Assembly (NCBI GenBank): GCA_001683735.1
Contig: LUGG01000002.1
Coordinates: forward strand, 1,054,001 to 1,118,000
DNA: 64,000 nt
DNA from: Grifola frondosa
Lineage: Eukaryota; Basidiomycota; Agaricomycetes; Polyporales; Grifolaceae
Reading direction: 5' to 3'
The first letter of the stretch is position 1. Every line of letters begins with the position of its first letter. A model generated the notes under the pieces. That model saw nothing but the letters and a program-made list of their open reading frames with translations, made no database searches and was not told the origin of the DNA. This document shows positions 1-9,373 of the stretch, in pieces. The position numbers and the translations under genes are program-made.

Positions 1-497
1 TCCATCAAATGCGGCGAAAAGCACGTCTGGCTTTACACAGAGGTATTCCACGGTGGGGAAACGCGCGCCGATCTGACGCCGGAGGAGGATATTGAAGATT
101 TGCACGACGTCTTTACGCGCCTCGAATTCGAGCTTGTGGATGTTCAACAACAAATAATACAACAGATCTGTGGAATATGTTTCCTGAGCAAGCTGAGCAA
201 CCAGCTCTGGGAGATGGTCTACGGCGAAAGCGATATGGGTGAAATTGTTACACATGCATACAATGGGTACGTACCGCCGTCGCCCAGCAAGATCGCCTTA
301 ATCTGTTGCAGGTTCTTCGAGACCTCCTCATTTGCCTGTCACGGCAATAATTGGACTCGTTCACATAGGATGACGTATAGACTCACCTTCTTCCTCGTTT
401 CTGCCCCTGGGGGGCCCGCGTCTAGCTTGGGCAGAGTATCCCGTAATCCTCTAACAAGGTCTGGAGGAGTGCGCGGCTTCGTCTTGAAGAAATTCAT
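1..497 (-). CDS. hym1: Hym1/Mo25 (CAB39) scaffold protein, N-terminal part
   Basis: Mo25-family armadillo-like scaffold. In this family the protein binds and activates STE20/GCK kinases in the MOR/RAM morphogenesis pathway. Three minus-strand exons are visible: 497-387 (starts MNFFKTKPRTPPDLVRGL), 335-275 (ANEEVSKNLQQIKAILLG) and 218 to the window edge. The last carries the family block KDVVQIFNILLRRQIG followed by PTVEYLC. Both introns are short GT-AG introns in phase. About 110 residues of the usual ~330-340 are present; the rest lies off the left edge. Several plus-strand and minus-strand open frames here are shadows because they read through the introns. Identification is from remembered family sequence and is strong. 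Confidence 0.93.
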
Positions 498-929
498 GGC
501 AAGTTCAATGCAGTATATGTAAGATGCGTGCGGGGGTGCAGAATAGCAGAGAGAAGGTGCTCGAGAGTGGCCCGGTTCCGGTACGTCACGGCAGAACTCG
601 TAGAATACTGTTATCGGGATGACCAGGGATTTTGTCAGCGGGATCACAAATGCAGTGCATGCAAATTTTATGTTTCAGTGCAGTACGGCGCTGCTGCTAG
701 TCGATTTCTTCGTCGAACCTCAGACTGTAGGGCAGATCAAACACCAAACCACTTGAGGCAAGCTGGCTCAATTCAACGCATGCCACGTGCCCTCACGTGC
801 CCCATGTCCACGCGGTTTGGTTCAAATTGCAGCGACCAGTCTGCCAAGTACTGCCACTAGTTGAACGACTGTTAAGGCGAGTCGCATGTTCTTTCTTTTG
901 CTTTTTCTTCGACATTGATTATCTCTAGA
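498..929. other. Intergenic, divergent 5' region
   Basis: Lies between the start codons of the minus-strand hym1 gene and the plus-strand F-box gene, so it should hold both promoters. A pyrimidine-rich tract (about 890-912) sits just before the F-box ATG. The open frame at 528-860 has no recognisable composition and no plausible splice structure. No RNA gene or repeat seen. Confidence 0.5.
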
Positions 930-2597
930 ATGTTGTCCGAATATGAGGCGTTCCATTGGGACCAATGTTCGTTAAGCTCATTTCCACCCGAGCTTTGGCA
1001 GAGCATCATCCGATTCCTACCAAGAAGTGATCAGAGAACCTCCCTCTCCGTGTGCAAGACGTTCCACGATCTCACCTTACCCATGCTGTTCTCTCGCATC
1101 CATATTTTTTTCGGTGATTGGGACTGCAGGGATGATGAGTTCGAAGGGCCTGAAGATATACCTGATGATGAACAACAAGCAAAGTTAATGTGCGACATTC
1201 TCCAGCATATCCGCCGAACTCCTTCCTTCGCAAGAATTGTGAAGTTTCTGTCTGTCTACAGTTATATGAATACCATCTTTCATGGCACATATGAGAAATG
1301 TTCGTTAGTGTGGTATTCCATGTGTTGTGACGCTGATTTTACAATCGGAATTCGTGCAGGGAGCCTCAATGAAGCATTGGGATGCATGCACAATCTTCGT
1401 TCCTTCTCCTGGTATGGCTGGTGTCCCGTTTTGAATGCGGATATTGTCCACACACTAGCTGTATCTTGCCCTCTACTTCGTGAAATCGTTGTCCCGTTTG
1501 TGCAATAACATCTCTCGTAATATTTAACGCTGACATCCTTCCCATTAACAGGTGCCGTATCCCGCCGTCATCCTTTACTTCGCTGGCACGACTGAACAAT
1601 CTGCGAAGCATAACTTATACGGATGATCTCGACGACCGCTATCACCCAATCGACCAGACTGTTGCCGATGCTGAATCTCTAAAGGTTGTGGAAGCTAATT
1701 GTACGACATTGCGGTCATTAGCTATCAGTGACCGTGTGATCTGGAATTCCCCGATACACGTTTTTCGAGACTTGACACACCTGGAAATTTTTGGGCCAAG
1801 GAATATCGAAAACCTCACCCTCCTTTTCAGGCACAGCGAGCAGCTGGAGTCATTGGCGTTTGTGATGGATATTGAGGTACCGGAAGGACTTTTCACAGCT
1901 CTCCGATCAAGCCCGTCTGCTTTGCCACATTTGACATCTTTCAAGTTGTGCTGCGAGCATCGTACATTAAGGGATACCCAGGTCGCAGCTCTCGCTGAAT
2001 TCGTATGCCAAAGGAAGTCTCTGCGACGATTTGACCTGGCCACAGATTGTTACGAGGAATTCATGGAGCCCTTGTGGGCTGTCCTTCCGAAGTTGCCTGA
2101 TCTCCAAGTCCTTGGCATGTCTCTGAGTAGAAAACCGGTGTGCTCGCATGGAGAAGTACAGTTCTTGAATCAGCACCTTAACCCGCGACTCACTGCGCTG
2201 TGCATCACAACGAACTTCGACAAGTCATCTCTGCTACCCGGTGAATGGGCTAATCTGGTAGGCAATTTTATCTTGTCAAACATAGCGCAATATCTTATTG
2301 TCGATCCAGTACCGACGCCAGAATCTTCAATGTGTAGTGCATAACGATTGTGGAGCAAGGGTGATGAACGAGTATGACCTCCTCCTCGATCCAGGATCTC
2401 TGCAGCTCGTCGGTTGGAACGGCTCTATCTGCGAGATTCGTCGTGCAGGGAGCGAGCCTGCGGCAACCCCTTACTGGTCGGATCGGAAATGCAACCTCAG
2501 AACGGTCGACGATTTCGGGTGCGACGATTGGGAATGGCTCTTGAGACATCATGATCTATCAGGTATTTTTGGTGACGATGGCATGATATCCTTCTGA
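930..2597 (+). CDS. F-box protein with LRR-like C-terminal region
   Basis: Probable substrate receptor of an SCF ubiquitin ligase. Start chosen at the ATG at 930 (the upstream in-frame codons use only a TTG). The F-box is at residues ~17-60 (FPPELWQSIIRFLPRSD, then CKTFHDLTLPMLFSRI). Exon 1 runs 930-1495 and joins exon 2 at 1552 with GT-AG sites in phase. Exon 2 encodes leucine-rich stretches such as CTTLRSLAISDRVIW. The 3' end is ambiguous: the frame stops at 2344 without further splicing. A GT-AG intron 2241-2337 would instead join exon 2 to an open frame ending at 2597 (…DDWEWLLRHHD…), a Trp-rich tail typical of basidiomycete F-box proteins; I prefer this. The recognised substrate cannot be inferred. 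Confidence 0.75.
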
Positions 2598-3155
2598 ATG
2601 TTCATAGACGACGACTTTACTTTCTAGTGTTTTGAACGTATCCTGAACGGCCAGGATGGTACGTCCGTGACCGGTAGTTTGTAGTTTCATTCGGCGACGC
2701 ATATCAGAGCTGTCGGAGGTACTTCTTGGAGTACTGCGAAGTTTCACCTATCTCACTTAAGCGATGTGATCTGTATGTTTTATGATATGCTATATTGGTC
2801 TGGACCTATGTGTGCCATGTTGTCGTCTTCAGGAGTTCGATGTTCCGCTTAATTACTTTCACGAGGTGCCCCTTGTAGCTTGATTACAAGGAGAAGAGAA
2901 TTATTTACATCACTTATACGTGGCTGCGTGTTTGGTGATCAGCCTGGTGTCACGGTATCGCCACATCACATCTCCAACCACCACCTCAACTTTATACTTA
3001 CTCTACATCAACTGCATTCCGTTCCTTTGACTCCAGCTCGGGCCTGAGGACTTTCATTTAATTCTCGACACTTTGGAGCAAAATCTACAGGTTCTCCTGG
3101 GAATTCGTGCCATCCACCACCATATATATCCAGAGCCAAGTTTAACATCAACATC
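2598..3155. other. Intergenic, promoter side of the dpm1 homologue
   Basis: No credible coding frame. The last ~200 bases (2960-3155) are rich in CA/CT tracts with several CCACC and CATCA words, as is common in basidiomycete 5' leaders. Confidence 0.45.
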
Positions 3156-4140
3156 ATGTCTGCCATTCATTATTCCATCATCGTACCCGCCTACAAAGAA
3201 AACAACAACCTGCGTCCCTTAGTGACGCGCATATATGGCGCGCTGGCACAAGTTAATTCTCCTGTGGATCACACTGAGGTGGAAGTCATCGTCGTTGACG
3301 ACAACTCACGCGACGGCTCTGTTGAAACCGTGGATGCACTCCGAGGAGAAGGATACAATGTTCGCATTATCGTGCGCACAACAGAACGCGGCCTTAGTAG
3401 TGCTGTCGTGCGCGGGTTCCAGGAGGCGTGTGGAGACAACATGCTATGCATGGATGCGGACCTGCAGGTACGGCATTTTGATCCTCACCTCGTCTTTCGG
3501 GAATACTTCCACAATCTACGTTGGTCTTGAATGACATAGTTTGACACATTCCTTCTTCGTAGCATCCCCCAGAGTACGTTCCTCAAATGCTTGCCTCCAT
3601 GTCGCCTACAAAACAGTTCGCCCTCGGCACGCGGTATGCCAAAGGCGTCGAAATCGACGAGGACTGGCCCCTCTACCGACGCATCCTCTCCTCCGGTGCC
3701 CGTGCGCTCGCACTTCCTCTGACGTCGGCGAGTGATCCTATGTCTGGGTTCTTTGGTGTCCGCAAAGAAACGGTGCGTTCTCTCACATCTCGTACCTTTC
3801 ATCACTCTCATATGTAACTGGCTCTCCGCAGTTCCTCAAAGCGCGCAACCTCAATTCGCAAGGATTCAAAATCGCGCTCGACCTCCTCGTGAAATGCTCC
3901 ATCCCAGGACACGAGATCGCGGAGGTGCCATTCTCGTTCGGCGTCCGCGCTGCCGGCGAGTCGAAGCTCACGGGAAAAGTCATGTTGCGATACCTTGAGC
4001 AGCTCGCTGAACTGTACTGGTTCCGCTTCAGCGGGCTCATTGTGTTCCTCGCGCTTCTGCTGTTCTTGGCGTTTATCCTATTAGTGAGAGCATTTTTGGG
4101 CGCGGGAGGTTTGGACGGGAGGGCGCAGAGTAAGTATTAG
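3156..4140 (+). CDS. dpm1: Dolichol-phosphate mannosyltransferase (GT2), single-subunit type
   Basis: Transfers mannose from GDP-mannose to dolichyl phosphate at the ER; Dol-P-Man feeds N-glycan, O-mannose and GPI synthesis. Three exons (3156-3467, 3563-3772, 3832-4140) splice in phase 0 to 276 residues. Visible GT2 features in order: IIVPAYKENNNL at the N-terminus, EVIVVDDNSRDGS, the metal/sugar-binding MDADLQHPPE across the first splice junction, SDPMSGFFG, and EVPFSFGVRAAGESKL. After the catalytic domain comes a hydrophobic segment (FSGLIVFLALLLFLAFILLV), so this is the yeast-type enzyme with its own C-terminal anchor rather than the human type that needs DPM2/DPM3. Length and motifs look complete. 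Confidence 0.97.
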
Positions 4141-4686
4141 ACAAGGGGATAGAGTTATGTGATTATTTGTAGGTTGTGCATATCATTGTTGTTGTTCGAC
4201 ATATTGTCCTGCTGAGTCCGACTGTGCATTTGCGCAATTCTGCATCCCGTAGGTGGGTGGACTTCTGCTGTTGAAGTCTTTGTGCTCACAATTGCGTGCA
4301 TATAATTCATACATTGCAATTTTTTTTGCAGGGCATTGCAGTGGATGGCTGTGAGTGACAAACTGACCGTAGGCCTCAAAATAGCGCGCAAAATGACAAC
4401 GTATCCTCTCACGGGGCTCTTGCTGTGCAGACCTAATGCTGTGCAAATTCTTTGTCTTGGCTGTGCTCTTGCCCTACTTAAGAACTCTGACCTTACTGGT
4501 CAGGATGTATTGGCGGTAATAGGTCCTGAACAGACCTGAACATCCGCTACAGCTTTGACGAGACGTCCAACGTACTCTCACATCCCCTGTTCTTCATATC
4601 TGTTAGGCCTGTTGCGAGGTCAATTTTATGATTTACCACGTTAGAATTGCTGAACGCAGCTATCAGACTGTACCATCCACATTACA
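4141..4686. other. Intergenic
   Basis: Downstream of the mannosyltransferase stop. It contains short open frames on both strands without recognisable features and a T-run near 4321. Nothing else seen. Confidence 0.4.
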
Positions 4687-5500
4687 ATGGGTGCCCGCAT
4701 TTCGTCGAGAGTGGCAGATGTGCAGCTCATTCTGCATCGCGAAGACAATGCAACCTCATCCGATAGCTCGGAGCGAATGTCGTCAGTGCCATCTGGCTCG
4801 ATCACATCTACTACAAATGTGGAGGTCGACCGTCAGCTTGGACATTGCTTCCAGGTGCGCGTCTTTTCTTTCCGCTTGCGAGCGGCCATTTGGAAAATAC
4901 TGACGAGGATACTCAATGCTTGTTCAGAACAGTCATGAATGGGTATGCGCTCTCGAGATATCACTTGCTCTACTGTCTAAGTTCCTCATCCAGTCATCAG
5001 ACTGGTCCAGGGACCGTCAGCTGCTTACAGCGGATAGCTGCTGAAGGTCAGCAAATTATATCCGCAGATGCCGTTTCCGTGGAGTTGGACACTATACCTC
5101 CATCCATACCTCTCGAAGAGGGTATACATACGACAACTTCGAGTAATGGGACTGCAGCGCAAGCAACACACGCTGGTTCGATCACTTATACGACGAGCGT
5201 AGAAACGGACGGCCACGTCGTATACCATTGCTATCAGTATGTACTATGTAGTGCGACGTTGCATAAAAATGTTTGCTGACGACAGATTTCGGTCCTCGTG
5301 ATTGATAGAGCTGTTCCTGCTAGGCATGTCACTTTATAATCTTGTAAACTATCTGACCATTGATACGCTACCTGCAGTTTCGCGTATTCGGGAGGAATCA
5401 TGGACGGGCTTCAGTGGGTGCCTATTGAAATCACACCTGCAATCTTGGTAAATATGGATTATCGATGTCGCGCGGTAATCCTTTTCTGATGGCTTGCGGT
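4687..5500 (+). other. Uncharacterised locus, probably multi-exon or decayed, with an internal peptide repeat
   Basis: No family recognised. Two segments encode related peptides: GSITSTTNVEVDRQLGHCFQ near 4797-4855 and GSITYTTSVETDGHVVYHCY near 5175-5235. Each is followed directly by a GT donor-like site (CAG/GTGCGC and CA/GTATGT). A third open stretch (5286-5323) and a fourth (about 5395-5455, DGLQWVPIEITPAIL) look like further exons, but I could not join all of them in frame. The locus may be a real gene with uncertain splicing or a partly duplicated, decaying relative of the next gene. Treat coordinates as the extent of the signal. Confidence 0.35.
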
Positions 5501-5704
5501 GGCATTAATTAGGATCGGATCGTGACGCTGAGTGGCGGCCAACACAGATCAAGAGACAGGTGAGCTTGATTAGAATATATGTGTACCCTCCTGACTTCTA
5601 TCAAGACGCGGGAGAAATAGATATCTCAGCAACAGAATGACCAATGAATTAAGGCATGGGCATGAGCGTAGCGTGATCAGGAATACGCCATAAAGGAGCG
5701 GAGC

Positions 5705-6412
5705 ATGCATTTTCACCGAAACCAGCTCTCCAGACATCCTTCGGAAGCTAATTTTTCTACGTGGTTTAAGTCTCCTGCGTCGCACGCCTCTTCAGCGGCG
5801 ACCGTGATGCTCTCTATCCCCAGTCGCCCAGAGTGCTTTTCTCGTCCTGTCAATACGACGCTACCATACACTCACTGCAACACGATAAAAATCCAGGATA
5901 TGGAGGAGTTCCTCAAAGTTATACCCCCGATGCCGTTGGTTCTTATGTCTCACGACGTCTACTCCGATGATTGGCTCAGGCTAGCAAATGTAAGTTCTAT
6001 ATATCCTCATGTGATATGTTCCTCATCTTACGAAGGTTCGCAGGACCTCTCGTTAGCTTGGTGTAGCAAACTGCCACTGCTCTTTGATCCCACTGGGCGT
6101 CTGCCCACACGCACCGCCGTGGTCGCAGATATCATTAATGTTTGGAACGCGATGTTCTTTCTTCGTCGCGGTGTTGAGCTAGTCCTTTACAAAGGCCGCA
6201 AGCGCTGTACCGGACGTGATATTGGAACTGTTGATATGGAGCTCCCCGGATTTGAAACACACGATATTTCATCTCCATCCGTATCCGACTCACTTATCTA
6301 TGTCGGCAACAATTCAGATAGCAGCTCCATTTCTACGCACTTTGAACACCAAAGAAAGGCGATGACGAAAGCTGTATATGCGCTCTATGTAACCTACGGG
6401 GAGATGACATAA
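5705..6412 (+). CDS. Conserved basidiomycete hypothetical protein
   Basis: No function known to me. The frame is open across 5705-6412, but an intron at 5990-6043 (GTAAGT…CAG, 54 nt, phase 0) is likely: splicing gives SDDWLRLANDLSLAWCSKLP, while reading through inserts a low-quality peptide. The core DPTGRLPTRTAVVADIINVW then MFFLRRGVELVLYKGRKR resembles a short hypothetical family that recurs in Agaricomycetes; this is recollection, not a search. The start is uncertain: the ATG at 5900 (MEEFLKVIPPMPLVL) is the best-conserved-looking start, and the upstream frame may be 5' exon or leader. No signal peptide or membrane segment. Confidence 0.5.
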   Translation: MHFHRNQLSRHPSEANFSTWFKSPASHASSAATVMLSIPSRPECFSRPVNTTLPYTHCNTIKIQDMEEFLKVIPPMPLVLMSHDVYSDDWLRLANVSSIYPHVICSSSYEGSQDLSLAWCSKLPLLFDPTGRLPTRTAVVADIINVWNAMFFLRRGVELVLYKGRKRCTGRDIGTVDMELPGFETHDISSPSVSDSLIYVGNNSDSSSISTHFEHQRKAMTKAVYALYVTYGEMT

Positions 6413-6783
6413 GGGTCTGCGGTGTTTCCCTTCCCTAACTTCATCGGGGGCTTTGTACGTGTCATGATAATGTCGACGTTGCTCTATCTTAAATCGTAAC
6501 CTAAGCTTTTGAGACTCCTGTAAGTTACGGACTAGCGGTCAGAACACGGCGAACGACTCTGATGAATGTCGATGATGGCATATCAATAGATTGTATGAGT
6601 TCTGACGAAATAATATAATATATTCAGAAAGCTCTCGCAGGTTTTTTGAGTCGCAATGTGTTAAGATTCAAGGAGATAGGCGCCCTGCGCACTTCACAGC
6701 TTCAGTGGCTGAACGTGGCTGAACGCGTTGACCGTCGCTCACTTCGTTCGGGTCCAACGTTGTCCGCAGCACCGACGTCCAGG
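6413..6783. other. Intergenic
   Basis: No coding signal. AT-rich around 6605-6630, probably the promoter side of the SNARE gene. The in-frame extension upstream of 6784 begins with a weak start and lacks SNARE-like sequence. Confidence 0.4.
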
Positions 6784-7632
6784 ATGTCATTGCTGGCGAA
6801 ACTCACCTCTATATCCACGCAGACACTCTCGCTCCTTTTGGAGCGCCAGCGACTCCCCAATGCGACATCACTACACATCCCCCAGATTGTGCGGAACATG
6901 CAGCAAATGCAAGCAGGAATCCTCGAGATGGAGGAGAATGACGGCAGCTCGGAAGCGTCCAAGCTGTTGAGGAACCAGTACGAGCGGATGAGGGGCATGT
7001 TGGGACCAGAAGGCGACATTGCTGGTGTGCAGCGGTGCGTTACGATCTCCTACCTACGTACATGCGACATTCCTCATTGTCAACCTGGTCATTCAGGTTA
7101 GAGGAACCGCCACAGGAACTACTAGACACCAGTGAGAATGCATCGACATCCTCGATACGCTCTTCCAAATCATCCTCGCCTTCACCCCCGATCCCACCGA
7201 AGGGTCGCGAGTCTGAGCCCGAGTATGCACCATATACCGACGATCCCGAGGCAGGCTATCACTCCTCCGACATGTTAATCCAGACGCAGCGCCAGATGAT
7301 GGACGAACAGGATGTGCACCTCGACCGCCTCTCCTACTCCATTAACCGACAGCGTGACCTGTCGCTGCAGATCAACGACGAACTCGACGTGCATACCGGG
7401 CTGCTCGAAGGTCTTGATCACGAGCTCGATAGAACGGATAGCAGGCTTACTAGAGCAAGGAGAAAGCTCGATCGTGTGGCAAGGGGCGCGAAGGAGAATG
7501 GTATGTACTGATTGTATTATGCGAATATTTTTTATCTTTGTTGAATCTTTTCCTCCCTTCATAGGCTCCACCGTCATGATTGGTCTCCTAATATTGGTCT
7601 TGCTGATATTGATCATTGTGTTCAAGACATGA
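6784..7632 (+). CDS. syn8: Syntaxin-8-like Qc-SNARE (Syn8 type)
   Basis: Endosomal/late-Golgi membrane-fusion protein. Three exons (6784-7034, 7097-7500, 7565-7632) splice in phase to 240 residues. Order: N-terminal helical region with LLERQRL and NMQQMQAGILEMEE; Ser/Pro-rich linker with acidic patch; SNARE motif from about residue 155 (QMMDEQDVHLDRLSYSINRQ, then DLSLQINDELDVHTGLLEGL); a C-terminal anchor (VMIGLLILVLLILIIVF) encoded almost alone by the last exon. Aligned with animal syntaxin 8 (ELDEQ), the ionic zero-layer position reads His (ELDVH). Start at 6784 (MSLLAKLTSISTQTLS) chosen because the family N-terminus begins this way. Tail-anchored, so it should act in the cytosol-facing leaflet of endosomes. 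Confidence 0.87.
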
Positions 7633-7820
7633 CATTCATGTCCGGAATATTCTATACCCTGCATTCTATTTGCGGTCCGATTTATGTGTACGTCAATATA
7701 TCTTATAGACATTCGACTACCGTATCCAACCCGCCATCATGGATCCACCGACACTAGTCGTCTTACTAGCACGCTTTAGCACTAACACAACCCTACAAAG
7801 ACTATTATAATAATGGATGT

Positions 7821-9026
7821 TCATTCTCTATAGCCAACCCGATTGCAAGCAAGCCAGAACTCGCTCCCGCCTTCTTCACACCATCCCAGCGGCCCAAGGT
7901 CGCATTCAGCGCATAATAGCATCTTCAATCTCTTACTTCCTAATTCTGTATGGACCACGACATCAGTCTGTACTCACAAGAGCGTATTACCTGAGAGGAC
8001 ATACCTGCGCTATGAACTGGGCGCGAGAACCCGATATTTTCAAAGACCTAGCGTTGGGTGTGACAAGCCACCATTGCATTGTCGCAGGTGGCGTCGGTAG
8101 CGCAGCAAGCGGGCTGGATACAGGGTGCCCTGGGGGCTCGAGCTGCACGCTCGCGCGCTCGACCCAGCGCGCTACCCCGCTCTTGAGTATTGTGCTTGCA
8201 CACCCGACGCGCGGGCATAGCAGGTCAAATCTATTCGTCAGCGATCCCGCTCCTTCACCGCCCAGATCGGAGACAATGTCTTGCACTCCCCCAGGGAACG
8301 TCGAAAGCAAGCGTGGGGTAGGCTTCAGGCGTGCATTGGACCTCTGCAGGGCCTCCCACAGACCTGCAGGGACGCCTTGAGTTGGTGGCTGCACCTCTGT
8401 CGGGGACGCGAGATTGAAGACCTTGCGCATCTCGTACCATGGCCGCACGCCATGCACGACCGCACTCTTCCCGACCCACTCGAACCCGGCCGCCTCGTAG
8501 AACCCCCGCAGCTCCTCGTGCGCGATGAGGAGCACTCGGTCATACCCCGCGCCACCTCGCGCGGCGGCTTCCACCCGTGCGAGGTACTCCTTCACGAGGT
8601 TAAGGCCGACCCGCTTCCGGCGGAGGGCAGGCGAGACGCAGACGGAATGGATGCAGACGGAGGAGGAGGCAGGGATGTGCGTCGACATAGATTCATGTGT
8701 GAGCGTGGGCGCGGGTGAGAGGGTCGCGCAGACGTAGGCTATGAGGGTACGCCCGGCGTCCCTGGGCAAAAATGCGCCTAAGAAGAGGTCCGGGACCTGG
8801 GACTGACGGTACCTTTCGACATCAGGATTATCGCATATAATTCACCCCGCTGCTGCCAATATAGTCCTCACCGAAATGCCTCTAAACTTGCGGCCTCATC
8901 GTCGGGGTATCCTGAAATATGTTTGCAACTAGGTGGCGACTGAGAATAGACAGCAATACCTTGTATTTCTATTTCAAAGGCATTTTGCAACTCGTTTGCC
9001 GAGACCACGTCGTAGAAAATAGACAT
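7821..9026 (-). CDS. GNAT acetyltransferase fused to Mss4-like domain
   Basis: Four minus-strand exons: 9026-8960, 8911-8872, 8812-8005, 7939-7821. The N-terminal half is an arylalkylamine-N-acetyltransferase-like GNAT: YRQSQVPDLFLGAFLP, then IHSVCVSPALRRKRVGLNLV (the R/Q-x-x-R-x-G/A acetyl-CoA loop), then RGFYEAAGFEWVGKSAVVHG. The C-terminal half matches Mss4/Dss4 (zinc-binding RAB guanine-nucleotide-release factor): FDLLCPRVGCASTIL, LEPPGHPVSSPLAALPTPP, WWLVTP, FENIGFSRPV and the closing CAECDLGPLGWC. Between WWLVTPNA and FENIGFSR the frame slips by one base (near 8049-8050), where one extra base would restore the family motif. That is probably a sequencing or assembly indel, otherwise a broken allele. 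The intron 8004-7940 has consensus ends. The fusion suggests co-regulation or a scaffold role, unproven. Confidence 0.8.
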
Positions 9027-9373
9027 GTTGGGGCGCAAGTATCAGCTGAAGCAACAGTACTTACTACCGGCGTCAAGTAGAATTAGTCCAGCGCCACCAA
9101 TTAATTGTCGACTCAACTTCAACTTCAACTTCAACTTCAACTAATAGCAATATTATGTGCATGATATAAGGCCGAAGGTATTTTCTTCTCCAGATCTAGT
9201 CGAGACGCATACTAAGTTTGAGATAACTTGACAGGTGGATATGTTCAGACGTGACGTTCAAATCCGATGAGATTACGGTACTACATAACACCTACTTCAC
9301 ATCGTACAAGCTCACAGCTACAAATGCCTAGCGATACCACCTTCGGATAATCCTTTGATATGACAGAGTGCTA
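9027..9373. other. Intergenic between GNAT-Mss4 start and DUF3638 copy 1 end
   Basis: Promoter side of the GNAT-Mss4 gene and 3' side of DUF3638 copy 1. It contains the AACTTC microsatellite listed separately; otherwise no coding signal. Confidence 0.4.
9113..9142. repeat. Hexanucleotide microsatellite (AACTTC)n
   Basis: About five uninterrupted AACTTC units directly readable at this position, ~90 bases upstream of the GNAT-Mss4 start codon. Confidence 0.9.

Noticed and set aside
528..860. Plus-strand open frame upstream of the F-box gene
   Set aside because: Overlaps the hym1 5' region, no ATG context, no family features.
8325..8718. GC-rich open frames on both strands over the GNAT-Mss4 gene
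   Set aside because: Shadows of a GC-rich exon whose minus-strand frame carries the recognised GNAT and Mss4 motifs.
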